From DASRFS01 sp035260725 (GTDB lineage Bacteria; Patescibacteriota; Microgenomatia; Levybacterales; UBA12049): 23,836 bases of DNA. The stretch is taken from positions 1 to 23,836 of the forward strand of contig DATFUR010000017.1 in assembly GCA_035260725.1 (NCBI GenBank). Direction: 5' to 3'. Within the stretch, counting starts at the first letter, position 1. Each line of letters opens with the position of its first letter. The translations under genes were made by a program, and so were the position numbers. This document shows positions 12,135-18,919 of the stretch, one piece after another. The notes below the pieces were generated by a model. It ran no database searches, was not told where the DNA came from, and saw only the letters and a program-made list of their open reading frames with translations.

Positions 12135-12584
12135 TTATTTTGTTAATTTTTTTACTTCTTTTTCGAAATCTTCTATATCTACGAACCTTTTAAAAACGCT
12201 CGAAAACCTTATGTACGCTATCTTGTCTATCTTCTTAAGTCTGCTTGCAACCAACTGTCCTATTTTTTTACTTTCTACTTCCGTCGAGTCGGCGCCTCTT
12301 AATTCTCTTTCTACCTCTGTTACAATGCGCTCTATGTCGTCTGCCGTTACTTTTGTTTTTTCAGACGATCTTGTTATTCCCGACCTTAGTTTATCCCTGT
12401 CAAACTGTTCCCGCTTACCGTCTTTTTTTATTACTGTTAAGTTAACGTTCTCAATTCTTTCGTAAGTCGTAAATCTTTTTTCGCATTTGAGACATGCCCT
12501 TCGTCTTCTAATAGTTTCCAGATCTTCGCTGTCTCTTGTCTCAACGACTTCGGTTTCCTTCGCTCCGCAATAAGGGCATTTCAT
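12135..12584 (-). CDS. nrdR: Transcriptional repressor NrdR, 149 aa
   Basis: NrdR represses ribonucleotide reductase genes in response to the ATP/dATP ratio. The N-terminal zinc ribbon shows C3-C6 and C31-C34 with the conserved RRRRACLKCEKRFTTYE context. An ATP-cone follows at about residues 49-139, with the usual KxDGxREQFDRDKL start and a YIRFSSVFKRFVDIEDF end. Length is the family norm (about 150). It is the first gene of the operon and lies about 115 nt downstream of the predicted +1. Two NrdR-like boxes flank the promoter, so autoregulation is likely. Confidence 0.96.
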   Translation of the reverse strand: MKCPYCGAKETEVVETRDSEDLETIRRRRACLKCEKRFTTYERIENVNLTVIKKDGKREQFDRDKLRSGITRSSEKTKVTADDIERIVTEVERELRGADSTEVESKKIGQLVASRLKKIDKIAYIRFSSVFKRFVDIEDFEKEVKKLTK

Positions 12585-12619
12585 CTATATTCACTTATCT
12601 TTAAAGCCAAGAGGCAGTT

Positions 12620-12674
12620 TTCGAAGCTTTCAAAATGCAATAAGTTCAAAATTTAAAGTTGTGTCAGCTTCGAA
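12620..12674 (-). repeat. 9-bp inverted repeat in the nrdR leader
   Basis: TTCGAAGCT (12620-12628) and AGCTTCGAA (12666-12674) are perfect inverted copies 37 nt apart inside the roughly 115-nt untranslated leader. The RNA could fold into a long-loop hairpin. No riboswitch class is recognised. Confidence 0.5.
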
Positions 12675-12683
12675 TGTCCTCAA

Positions 12684-12729
12684 CCCCAGATCTAGTGCTA
12701 GAAAAAATATAGACCCCCTATATATACCC
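12684..12729 (-). promoter_or_regulatory. Pair of NrdR-like boxes
   Basis: Compared with the published NrdR box CACWATATATWGTG, minus-strand GGGTATATATAGGG (12716-12729) and CACTAGATCTGGGG (12684-12697) each match 10 of 14 positions. Their centres are 32 bp apart, which is the three-turn spacing known for NrdR box pairs. One box fills the promoter spacer and the other lies at and just after +1, a good layout for repression. Confidence 0.7.
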
Positions 12730-12735
12730 TGTCAA
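12706..12735 (-). promoter_or_regulatory. Promoter of the nrdR-nrdJ operon
   Basis: Minus-strand TTGACA (12730-12735), 18 bp, TATATT (12706-12711). +1 is at about 12699. The spacer is occupied by an NrdR-like box. Confidence 0.8.
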
Positions 12736-12862
12736 CTGGTAAGTTCTATATCAAAGGATGTCAGGTTATATTTTAGCTTCAAATGGGTTTTGTAAGAAAT
12801 ATTTGAGCGTAATGAAGAAAAATTAGAGTAAAAAAATTATTCTATTAGCGGTACTTTTACTT
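12736..12862. other. AT-rich spacer, no gene seen
   Basis: This stretch lies between the nrd promoter and the end of the DUF5667-like gene. I see no open frame, tRNA or clear hairpin with a U-run that would terminate the DUF5667-like gene. Confidence 0.5.
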
Positions 12863-13402
12863 TTATTTGGGCCTAAGTTCACCAACCTGGATTGCAAGGC
12901 TGTCCATTCTCTCCAAATCCTTGGAAAATCTTTTTTGCAAATCACCTGTTGTTTTTGAAATCATATCTTGTAAAATTTCTTTGTGTTTTCTGGACGATAA
13001 ATCCATATTTCCCAAAAGATTTTGTTCTATAGTTCTCCCCTCTTTCCTTGCGGTTTTTAAATTTTTAATAGCATCTTCAAAATAATTTTCGCCTTTAGAT
13101 ATTGTTGATTCGGTTAGATCATATTTCTTGGGACCTTGGGCAAAAAGAGCAACTGCGCCGCTTAATCTTTTGTCCGACTCCAACAAATCAAACTCTGCTT
13201 TTTTTATCGGATCAGAAATAAAAAAGCTAATAAGTCTGTCTCTAAAAGTTTTTAGGCCATACAAAGGACTATCGGGTAAAATTCCTGCATACGGAAGTTG
13301 GTATTCAACAACTTGTTTTTGGGGATTGGTGGTATTTTGCGCAAAGACAGAAGTAACAGCAAATAGCAAAGCGGCAATTGTTAATAAAATTATTTTCTTC
13401 AT
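12863..13402 (-). CDS. Secreted DUF5667-like protein, 179 aa
   Basis: A signal peptide is clear: KK, then a hydrophobic core, then SVFA with likely cleavage after A21. The mature part contains LPYAGILPDSPLYGLKTFRDRLISF and DPIKKAEFDLLESDKRLSGA. This resembles the DUF5667 pattern of a short Pro-Asp-x-Pro-Leu-Tyr start followed by an amphipathic helix with Lys-Ala-Glu and Arg-Leu-x-Glu. The rest is predicted helical, probably a small helical bundle outside the membrane. The start overlaps the stop of the CBS-methyltransferase gene by 4 bp (ATGA), so they are coupled. Function is unknown for the family; a cell-surface role is inferred. Confidence 0.75.
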   Translation of the reverse strand: MKKIILLTIAALLFAVTSVFAQNTTNPQKQVVEYQLPYAGILPDSPLYGLKTFRDRLISFFISDPIKKAEFDLLESDKRLSGAVALFAQGPKKYDLTESTISKGENYFEDAIKNLKTARKEGRTIEQNLLGNMDLSSRKHKEILQDMISKTTGDLQKRFSKDLERMDSLAIQVGELRPK

Positions 13403-14667
13403 CTTATTGCAACAACATTTAACCAGTCACTTTTTAAAGGATCGAATTTATCTTTCAATAACGGGCCAAAAAACATACCGCCGTAAAAAGATATTTTTGA
13501 AAATCCTAGTTTTTTAAGCATCTTAGTTATATCATCCTTTCCTATCTGTACGATAGGGGTACTGTTAATTCCTCTAAAAACCCACCTTCCTAATTCGTTA
13601 TTCAAAACTGCGCGATTTGTGGTTAAAATTTTGTTTCTACCTCTATCGTAAAATCCAAAAATAATGTGTCTTTCGGAATAGGGATCTTTAGATTCATAAT
13701 CATACATTACAAACTCTCTAAATCCTCCATTGACTTTAAAAACTTTTTCCATATTAATTATTTGAAAAACCATTATTGAGTTTTTGGGTTTAAGAAGTTT
13801 CGAAACTCTTTTGAGAATTTGGTCGTCCGTGTATATGACGTGGGGCAAGGCATTGCCGAGAAAAATCGCTGCGTCAAATCCTCCAGGCAATTCCGATATT
13901 AAATCTTCGTATTTCCCCGTCAAAAATTTAATCTTATCCTTAACTGCCGAAGATTGTTTTTCTTTTTTATTTTCGGCGATTTTGTGCATACCGCTGCTGG
14001 TATCGACACCAACTACTTCGAAGCCGTTTTTGGCCAAAGCAATCGCATGCTCTCCCGTACTAAAACCGACATCTATAACCTTCTTAACTTTTCTTTTTTT
14101 AAATTCTTTAGTTAGATCAGGAATTTCATTTGAAAGTCTTTTATTCCAATTAACAAATTTATCTAAATCTTTAGACTGCCAGTCGTAAAAACCTTCCTCC
14201 TCTTCAAATGGAATTTTACTGCCGACAACGCTTCGAAAAATATCTCCTTTGGAAAGAATTCCAATAAGATTGCCTTCCTCGTCTACAACCGGAAGCCGGC
14301 CTATTTTATTTGAAGACATTGTGGATTGTGCGCGAAGTAGTGGCGTATCCGAAGTAATTGTTATTGGATTTTTAGCCATTATTTTTTCAGCGCGAAATTT
14401 AAGAATTTCAGAAGCCTTCTCTTCCATCTTTTCGAAATCGGAAGTATTTATGGGATCTTCCATGTATTCCTGTATCGAAGGAAATAATTTTGAAATAACG
14501 TCTTTTTCCGTTATGAATCCAACAACTTTTCTGCCGTCAACAACAGGCACACCATTTATTCCCCTACCGAAGATTATCTGACACACTTCCTTAACAGAAG
14601 TGCTTCTCGTTACGTGGTCAACTTTTTTTGACATTACATCTCCAACTAGCATATGAATTCTTGGCAT
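13399..14667 (-). CDS. CBS-CBS-methyltransferase fusion protein, 422 aa
   Basis: Two CBS domains come first: residues about 6-60 (VGDVMSKKVDHVTRSTSV, then GVPVVDGRKVVGFITEKDV) and about 92-150 (EKIMAKNPITITSDTPLL, then GRLPVVDEEGNLIGILSKGDI). After a linker comes a class I SAM methyltransferase. Motif I VIDVGFSTGEHAIALAKNG lies near 198-214, followed by an acidic residue in GVDTSSG (about 220-226) and FDAAIFLGNALPHV further on. CBS pairs bind adenosine nucleotides or SAM, so methylation may be gated by energy or SAM level (inference). The frame runs upstream to 14781, but the ATG at 14667 begins the CBS fold. The ATG at 14652 is equally possible, since the predicted +1 lies between them. Confidence 0.85.
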   Translation of the reverse strand: MPRIHMLVGDVMSKKVDHVTRSTSVKEVCQIIFGRGINGVPVVDGRKVVGFITEKDVISKLFPSIQEYMEDPINTSDFEKMEEKASEILKFRAEKIMAKNPITITSDTPLLRAQSTMSSNKIGRLPVVDEEGNLIGILSKGDIFRSVVGSKIPFEEEEGFYDWQSKDLDKFVNWNKRLSNEIPDLTKEFKKRKVKKVIDVGFSTGEHAIALAKNGFEVVGVDTSSGMHKIAENKKEKQSSAVKDKIKFLTGKYEDLISELPGGFDAAIFLGNALPHVIYTDDQILKRVSKLLKPKNSIMVFQIINMEKVFKVNGGFREFVMYDYESKDPYSERHIIFGFYDRGRNKILTTNRAVLNNELGRWVFRGINSTPIVQIGKDDITKMLKKLGFSKISFYGGMFFGPLLKDKFDPLKSDWLNVVAIR

Positions 14668-14668
14668 A

Positions 14669-14697
14669 ACTCTAACACTAAGGTGTGAAAATATCAA
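14669..14697 (-). promoter_or_regulatory. Possible promoter of the CBS-methyltransferase gene
   Basis: Minus-strand TTGATA (14692-14697), 17 bp, TAGAGT (14669-14674). The -10 match is weak, and +1 would fall at about 14662, inside the first codons of the longer start. If real, translation would begin at 14652. Confidence 0.35.
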
Positions 14698-14730
14698 GAG
14701 ATTCTTACTTTTTTCTTGCCTTGTGGTAAT

Positions 14731-14759
14731 TTGACACTGAAGCTGACAAGATATACAAT
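14731..14759 (+). promoter_or_regulatory. Promoter of the GAMT-like methyltransferase gene
   Basis: TTGACA (14731-14736), 17 bp, TACAAT (14754-14759). +1 is at about 14766, 35 nt before the ATG at 14801. Confidence 0.8.
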
Positions 14760-14772
14760 ACGCCAACAAAAT

Positions 14773-14791
14773 CCTATACATTTCGTATAGG
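14773..14791 (+). repeat. 7-bp palindrome in the leader of the methyltransferase gene
   Basis: CCTATAC, a 5-base loop, then GTATAGG. It lies just after the predicted +1 and 9 bp before the ATG. It could be an operator for a dimeric repressor or an RNA hairpin that limits ribosome access. No U-run follows, so it is not a terminator. Confidence 0.55.
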
Positions 14792-14800
14792 TTATTTACT

Positions 14801-15694
14801 ATGACAGCAGCAGAAAGAGTTGGCGCAGAAGGAAATGGAGATGAACGAGGAAAGGAATCCGAAAAATTCTTGGTTGAACAGTGGAAACAAGCTAAAGCTT
14901 ATCGAGAACCATACGAGGCCGGAGAGGCAGTTCTTTCAAACGGCGTATCGTATCCATTTAGGGAAGGAAAGAGATTAACTATTTTAGGAAAACAGGTAAT
15001 GGATACTTCCGAATATCCTTGGGCTTCAGAGACCATAAACGTAGCTTTTAGAGAAATGGTTCATCCTAACTCCAGCCAACCCGTTAAGGTTTTGGAAATG
15101 GGTTTTGGTTTGGGTATTACTGCTAACCGCATCATAGAACAACTGGAAGGTAGAAGAATAAAAGGAGAATATCGCGTAGTCGAGCTCAATCACCAAATCT
15201 ATTTAGATGCTTTGGAATGGAAAAAACGAAAGGAAGCAGAATTTGATCAAAAGGACCGAGAAATGGCCGGTTCAAAACCCGATATAAAGATAGAGATAGT
15301 TGGAGGGGAAGCAGGACAGGAGGCAAGAAGATTATTGAGAGAAATTGGCTCGAGCGAAAATCAGAAATTCGATATTATAATCTCCGATACATTTCCGTTA
15401 AGACCCGAAGATCAGGGTATTAATGACATTAAAGACTTGCCAATATTGGTAAAGCTACTTACATCAGGAGGAGTTTTTGCTTTCTATCCTTATGTTCCAG
15501 GTTCCATATCACAAGCTGATGCACAGGACGGATTAACAACAAAACAACGAACCATAGTAAAACCTTATTTTGATCATATAGTTTCCAGTTCTGCGATAAT
15601 TTATCCCCCACCGGAATATAAATATCTTTTTAGAAAATCAGGCCCCGTAAGATCCTTACCGGTTGCAGTTGCAGTGGGCCCCAAAACTACTTAA
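14801..15694 (+). CDS. Class I SAM methyltransferase, GAMT/RMT2-like, 297 aa
   Basis: The Rossmann methyltransferase core is clear: motif I VLEMGFGLGITANRII (residues 97-112), an acidic strand end in RVVELNHQIY, motif IV FDIIISDTFPLRPEDQG (about 188-204) and a later LLTSGGVFAFYP. The EMGFG form, the DTFPL motif and the preceding VMDTSEYPWASETINVAF segment resemble guanidinoacetate and RMT2-type arginine methyltransferases. There the aspartate binds a guanidino group. By that likeness the substrate may be a small guanidino or amine compound or a protein arginine, but sequence identity by eye is low. The C-terminal YKYLF also recalls that family. It ends with an 8-bp overlap with the convergent kinase gene. 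Confidence 0.75.
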   Translation: MTAAERVGAEGNGDERGKESEKFLVEQWKQAKAYREPYEAGEAVLSNGVSYPFREGKRLTILGKQVMDTSEYPWASETINVAFREMVHPNSSQPVKVLEMGFGLGITANRIIEQLEGRRIKGEYRVVELNHQIYLDALEWKKRKEAEFDQKDREMAGSKPDIKIEIVGGEAGQEARRLLREIGSSENQKFDIIISDTFPLRPEDQGINDIKDLPILVKLLTSGGVFAFYPYVPGSISQADAQDGLTTKQRTIVKPYFDHIVSSSAIIYPPPEYKYLFRKSGPVRSLPVAVAVGPKTT

Positions 15695-16268
15695 CTCCTA
15701 ATGCTTCTAAGGTGTATTGAAGAGACTGATCGGCATTGTGGGAGAAACTATTGACGACTAAATCATAGTAAGTTCTGTCCCAATAAACCCAATTCTCATC
15801 TCCATTTGCGTACAATCTTCGCCATTTATCTAAGTTTCTTTCTTCTCTGACTTTTGCTTCCTTTTTTGCCTCCTCTACCGAAATTCCTTTTCTATTTACC
15901 AATCTATCGATTCTGACATCCAATTTATCTTCACCGTCATCCTCACAGACAACCAGAATTTTAAACACCCCTTCTATCCCTTGTGCATCAAATCCCGCCA
16001 AATGTGACTGGATTATCTGGTGACTATCTTCTTTTAACATTTTTTTAACCCTTTCTTCGTATTTACGATCAAAATCATCGGGCCGTGCATTTACTTCCAA
16101 TTCGTCCTTGTGCATTTCTTTGTGGAATTTTTCAAAAATTGCTCCGCCTTCCAGAAGCTGCCAACCCAAAGCCTTAGACAGTCCCGAGGCCAAAGTTGTG
16201 GTTCCCGACCCAATGCGCCCGGAAACCGTAATATTTTTAATTCCCGGTAAATCTAAAGTTTTACCCAT
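15687..16268 (-). CDS. Cytidylate kinase-like nucleoside monophosphate kinase, 193 aa
   Basis: The P-loop is SGRIGSGTTTLASGL (residues 16-30). The GSGTTT form, instead of GSGKS/T, is typical of the short archaeal-type cytidylate kinase family. The lid-region arginines (RIDRLVNRKG, and KVREERNLDKWRRLY further on) and the C-terminal YYDLVVNSFSHNAD helix with a conserved Asp/Asn match that family, which phosphorylates CMP or dCMP. The family norm is about 180-200 aa. The start lies inside the end of gapA with an 8-bp overlap (ATGGGTAA), so it is translated by coupling. Another small-molecule or RNA kinase of the same fold is possible. Confidence 0.8.
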   Translation of the reverse strand: MGKTLDLPGIKNITVSGRIGSGTTTLASGLSKALGWQLLEGGAIFEKFHKEMHKDELEVNARPDDFDRKYEERVKKMLKEDSHQIIQSHLAGFDAQGIEGVFKILVVCEDDGEDKLDVRIDRLVNRKGISVEEAKKEAKVREERNLDKWRRLYANGDENWVYWDRTYYDLVVNSFSHNADQSLQYTLEALGVK

Positions 16269-17307
16269 TTACTTTCCTTCCTACCATGAGCGTCTCTTCC
16301 ACGAGTCTATTTGCATATCCGTATTCGTTATCATACCACGCCACAACTTTACATAGATTTCCTCCGACAACATTGGTCAGAGACAGATCAATTATTGCAG
16401 AGTGGGGATTTCCCACAATGTCGGAGGAAACAATTGGATCCTCTGTCACCTCTACTATACCTTTATATAAAGGGTCTGATGCCGCTTTTTTAAAAGCTTC
16501 GTTTATCTCCTCTTTTGTAGCATTTCTTTTAAGAACAAAGGTAAAATCCGAGAGTGATCCGACCGGAACCGGAACTCTTATCGCCAAACCGTCAAATATT
16601 CCTTCCAATTCCGGAATGGCAAGACTGGCCGCATCTGCCGCTCCTGTTGAAGTCGGAATTATGTTTAATGCCGCGGCTCTGGCACGTCTTAAATCCTTGT
16701 GGCCCCCGTCTTGCAAGCGCTGGTCGGAAGTGTATCCGTGTATCGTTGTCATCATAGCCTTCTCCACCCCAAATGATTGCATCATTATTTTTGCAACGGG
16801 AGTTATACAATTTGTAGTGCAGGAGGCATTGGAAATTGCTTTTTCTCCCTTGTAATCCATTGAGTTAACAGACAGAATATAAGTCGGAACGTCTCCGCCT
16901 TTAAGAGGAGCGGACAAAACAACACCCTTAGCCCCAGCTGTCAAATGGGCTTTTAAGCCTTCCTCGTCTCTAAATTCTCCCGTTGACTCCACAACAACGT
17001 CTACGTTTAGATCTTTCCAGGGAAGTTTACTTGGATCTTTTTGAGAAAAGACCGGGATCTCATTATTATCAACAACTATTGATCCTATTGAGCTTTTGGA
17101 ATTTGGTACTTGTAATTTGGAGCTTACGGAGTTTTTTAAAACTCCGTACGAGGTGTCGTATTTTAAAAGATACGCCCAACCCTTAATATCTGTTGAGGAT
17201 CCAGCATTTATTGCAACCAATTCAATCTCTTTTGAGTGGCTTTCCAAAATCACACGGTGGGCTATTCTTCCAATTCTGCCATATCCATTTATCGCAACTT
17301 TAATCAT
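16261..17307 (-). CDS. gapA: Glyceraldehyde-3-phosphate dehydrogenase, 348 aa
   Basis: It carries out the NAD(P)-dependent oxidation and phosphorylation of glyceraldehyde-3-phosphate in glycolysis. The Rossmann start INGYGRIGR (residues 7-15) is present. The catalytic SNASCTTNC places the active cysteine at C163, H190 lies in the following TTIHGYTSDQ, and WYDNEYGYANRLVE is near the end (tyrosine where tryptophan is usual). Numbering is about 10 residues longer than normal before the active site. The reason is an extra segment at about residues 61-75 (SSKLQVPNSKS) next to a perfect DNA palindrome. The ATG is 44 nt after an extended -10 promoter. The stop overlaps the kinase gene. Confidence 0.96.
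   Translation of the reverse strand: MIKVAINGYGRIGRIAHRVILESHSKEIELVAINAGSSTDIKGWAYLLKYDTSYGVLKNSVSSKLQVPNSKSSIGSIVVDNNEIPVFSQKDPSKLPWKDLNVDVVVESTGEFRDEEGLKAHLTAGAKGVVLSAPLKGGDVPTYILSVNSMDYKGEKAISNASCTTNCITPVAKIMMQSFGVEKAMMTTIHGYTSDQRLQDGGHKDLRRARAAALNIIPTSTGAADAASLAIPELEGIFDGLAIRVPVPVGSLSDFTFVLKRNATKEEINEAFKKAASDPLYKGIVEVTEDPIVSSDIVGNPHSAIIDLSLTNVVGGNLCKVVAWYDNEYGYANRLVEETLMVGRKVNG
17083..17148 (-). repeat. In-frame palindromic insertion within gapA
   Basis: An 11-bp perfect inverted repeat with a 2-base centre (17125-17135 with 17138-17148, TACGGAGTTTT/AAAACTCCGTA) adjoins a low-complexity AATTTGG/AATTTGT-type stretch at 17083-17124. It encodes about 10 residues that typical GAPDH proteins lack, between the KYD..YG segment and the VVD strand. 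From memory, similar AATTTGG/AATTTGT strings recur between genes in Microgenomates-type genomes. I see no second copy in this window. Confidence 0.6.
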
Positions 17308-17322
17308 AGTCTTATGATGTAA

Positions 17323-17342
17323 TACTGAGCGAAGTCGAAGTA
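17323..17342. repeat. Dispersed-repeat-like sequence (CTGAGCGAAGTCGAAG)
   Basis: TACTGAGCGAAGTCGAAGTA lies in the leader of gapA. The core CTGAGCGAAGTCGAAG is, as I recall, a short dispersed intergenic repeat found in many bacterial assemblies. It has partial self-complementarity. Only one copy is present here. Confidence 0.5.
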
Positions 17343-17357
17343 CCTAATCATGGAGTT

Positions 17358-17366
17358 AGTATAACA
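17358..17366 (-). promoter_or_regulatory. Extended -10 promoter of gapA
   Basis: Minus-strand TGT directly before TATACT (17358-17363). +1 is at about 17351, giving a 44-nt leader that includes the dispersed repeat. No -35 of quality is seen. Confidence 0.55.
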
Positions 17367-17389
17367 AAGATGAATTATATTGCATAATG

Positions 17390-17398
17390 TGCTAGAAT
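17390..17398 (+). promoter_or_regulatory. Extended -10 promoter for the GTG-start gene
   Basis: TGC directly before TAGAAT (17393-17398) puts +1 at 17405, the first base of a GTG start codon. Confidence 0.5.
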
Positions 17399-17404
17399 CC
17401 CGCT

Positions 17405-17869
17405 GTGGAAAGATTACAGGTCTCTATCGCACACGAAGAAGCAGCTAAAAAGGCAGCCGGGATCAAGGAAAGTGTATCCCAATACGGTCCAAACGCCGGG
17501 TATGTAGAGTGGTGTGTGGATAGATTTTTGGCGACTGTTGCAGAATTTATCCCTGATACAAAACCTGAGTTCCACGTTTTAACTACTCCCAAACAACACG
17601 AAGAGACGAGAAATTACGCACACATTTTCCGGGATGCTAGCGAAGCGAAAAAAATACTCTGGGTAATTTGTAAAATTGGAAATAGTTTAAACATTTATAC
17701 TTTCACGACTTTTTATGAAGACCACTTTAAACAGGAAAGGTTCAGTGAAGATTTTGACCAGTTCGGGATGAACCACATCCATCAGTCAGAATTTTTAAGG
17801 ATTGCTCACGGAGGGCGCGTCGCCGTTGACCCACAAAACTTAGCTAGATTTAAAGAAGGACTGACTTAA
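17405..17869 (+). CDS. Hypothetical protein, 154 aa, GTG start
   Basis: This soluble protein has no family I recognise. It contains a helical N-terminus (VSIAHEEAAKKAAGIKESV), a strand-rich middle (EFHVLTTPKQHEE, then KKILWVICKIGNSLNIYTFTTFYED) and a His-rich segment (GMNHIHQSEFLRIAHGG, about residues 121-137) that could bind metal. The GTG at 17405 coincides with the predicted transcription start, implying a leaderless GTG message. The 3' end overlaps the end of the convergent pgk gene by 30 bp, so antisense effects are possible. It sits between two glycolytic operons; no functional link is evident. Confidence 0.7.
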   Translation: MERLQVSIAHEEAAKKAAGIKESVSQYGPNAGYVEWCVDRFLATVAEFIPDTKPEFHVLTTPKQHEETRNYAHIFRDASEAKKILWVICKIGNSLNIYTFTTFYEDHFKQERFSEDFDQFGMNHIHQSEFLRIAHGGRVAVDPQNLARFKEGLT

Positions 17870-18919
17870 AGCTTCTATTCCCGGAAGAGTTCCGTGGGCC
17901 AGAAAAGATAGCATCGCTCCGCCACCTGTTGAGACAAAAGAAAAATTCTCCATCATTCGTTCTTTTTTAAGAAATGCTATCGTATCCCCTCCCCCTACTA
18001 TTGTATAAGCACTGGATCTTGAAATAATTTTTGCCAATTCCTTTGTCCCTTGTTCCGAAGGTAAGTCTTGATTTGTAACTTTTGAAGTGACTCCCATTGG
18101 CCCGTTCCAAACTATTGTTTTAGCTTCTTGGATTGCTTTTGAAAACTCTTCGATTGAACTTTGAAGTATGTCATCTTTTTTCTCGTTTACTTTTGCGACA
18201 ATAAGTTTGGAACTCGGTTTTATTTTTTCGTGAGTAAGTTTTAAAAGTTCTTCATCGTGTTCGGCTATTTCTCCGCCGACTAAGACAAAATCCGCAAATT
18301 GGTGCATTTTTTCAACCAAAGGCAGCTTCGTTTCTATTTTCGCGCCTCCTATTATTACAACCAAGGGCCTATCGGGTTTTTCCAAAGCCTTAGAGAGTTC
18401 TTCAACCTCTTTTTCAAACCTAAACCCTGCAAAATGAGGCAAAAGTTTCGGAATGCCGACAATTGACGCGTGGATTCTGTGGGATGCGGCAAATGCTTCG
18501 TTAACATAAATATCCGATGTATCGGCAAGCTTCTTTGCGAATTCGGGATCGTTTATTTCTTCTCCTTTATTAAACCTTAAATTCTCCAGAAGTATTATTC
18601 TTTCTCCGATTTTAAAAGCATCCAAACCTTTGAGCTTTGTACGGGAAAAGCCACTGCTTGGTATGCCAAACTTCCCCCTTAGAAAAAACCCTACATTTTC
18701 AAGACTTAGACTCTTATCAAAGCCTTCCGGTCTGCCAAGATGTCCTGCCATTACAATATTTGCTCCTCTTCTAATTAAATACTCAATCGTTGGGACAGCT
18801 CCCTGGAGCCTTGTGTCATCCAAAATATTACCGTGGTCGGAGACCGGAACGTCCAAGTCCAGCCTTAGAAAAACGGTTTTTTTTCCTACTTCCGTATCTT
18901 TAAGAGTCTTTAGTCTCAT
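17840..18919 (-). CDS. pgk: Phosphoglycerate kinase, 359 aa
   Basis: It transfers phosphate between 1,3-bisphosphoglycerate and ADP in glycolysis. Recognised motifs are RLDLDVP (residues 19-25), DDTRLQGAVPTI, HLGRPEG (60-66), LLENLRFNKGE, VNEAFAASHRIHAS, VVIIGGAKIETKLP, VWNGPMGV, GGGDTIAFL and STGGGAMLSFL. At residue 23 the usual asparagine of RxDxNVP is aspartate. The protein is short (about 390 is usual) but no core motif is missing. The frame extends to 18940, but the ATG at 18919 overlaps the stop of the CvpA-CAP gene by one base (TAATG) and begins the normal fold. The pair is a translationally coupled operon. Confidence 0.95.
   Translation of the reverse strand: MRLKTLKDTEVGKKTVFLRLDLDVPVSDHGNILDDTRLQGAVPTIEYLIRRGANIVMAGHLGRPEGFDKSLSLENVGFFLRGKFGIPSSGFSRTKLKGLDAFKIGERIILLENLRFNKGEEINDPEFAKKLADTSDIYVNEAFAASHRIHASIVGIPKLLPHFAGFRFEKEVEELSKALEKPDRPLVVIIGGAKIETKLPLVEKMHQFADFVLVGGEIAEHDEELLKLTHEKIKPSSKLIVAKVNEKKDDILQSSIEEFSKAIQEAKTIVWNGPMGVTSKVTNQDLPSEQGTKELAKIISRSSAYTIVGGGDTIAFLKKERMMENFSFVSTGGGAMLSFLAHGTLPGIEALSQSFFKSS

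Noticed and set aside
12585..12699. A second riboswitch in the nrdR leader
   Set aside because: The leader holds only a long-loop 9-bp inverted repeat; none of the conserved cobalamin or other known aptamer strings is visible.
16286..16855. 189-codon plus-strand frame opposite gapA
   Set aside because: It is the mirror of the conserved dehydrogenase coding sequence and shows no independent promoter or domain.
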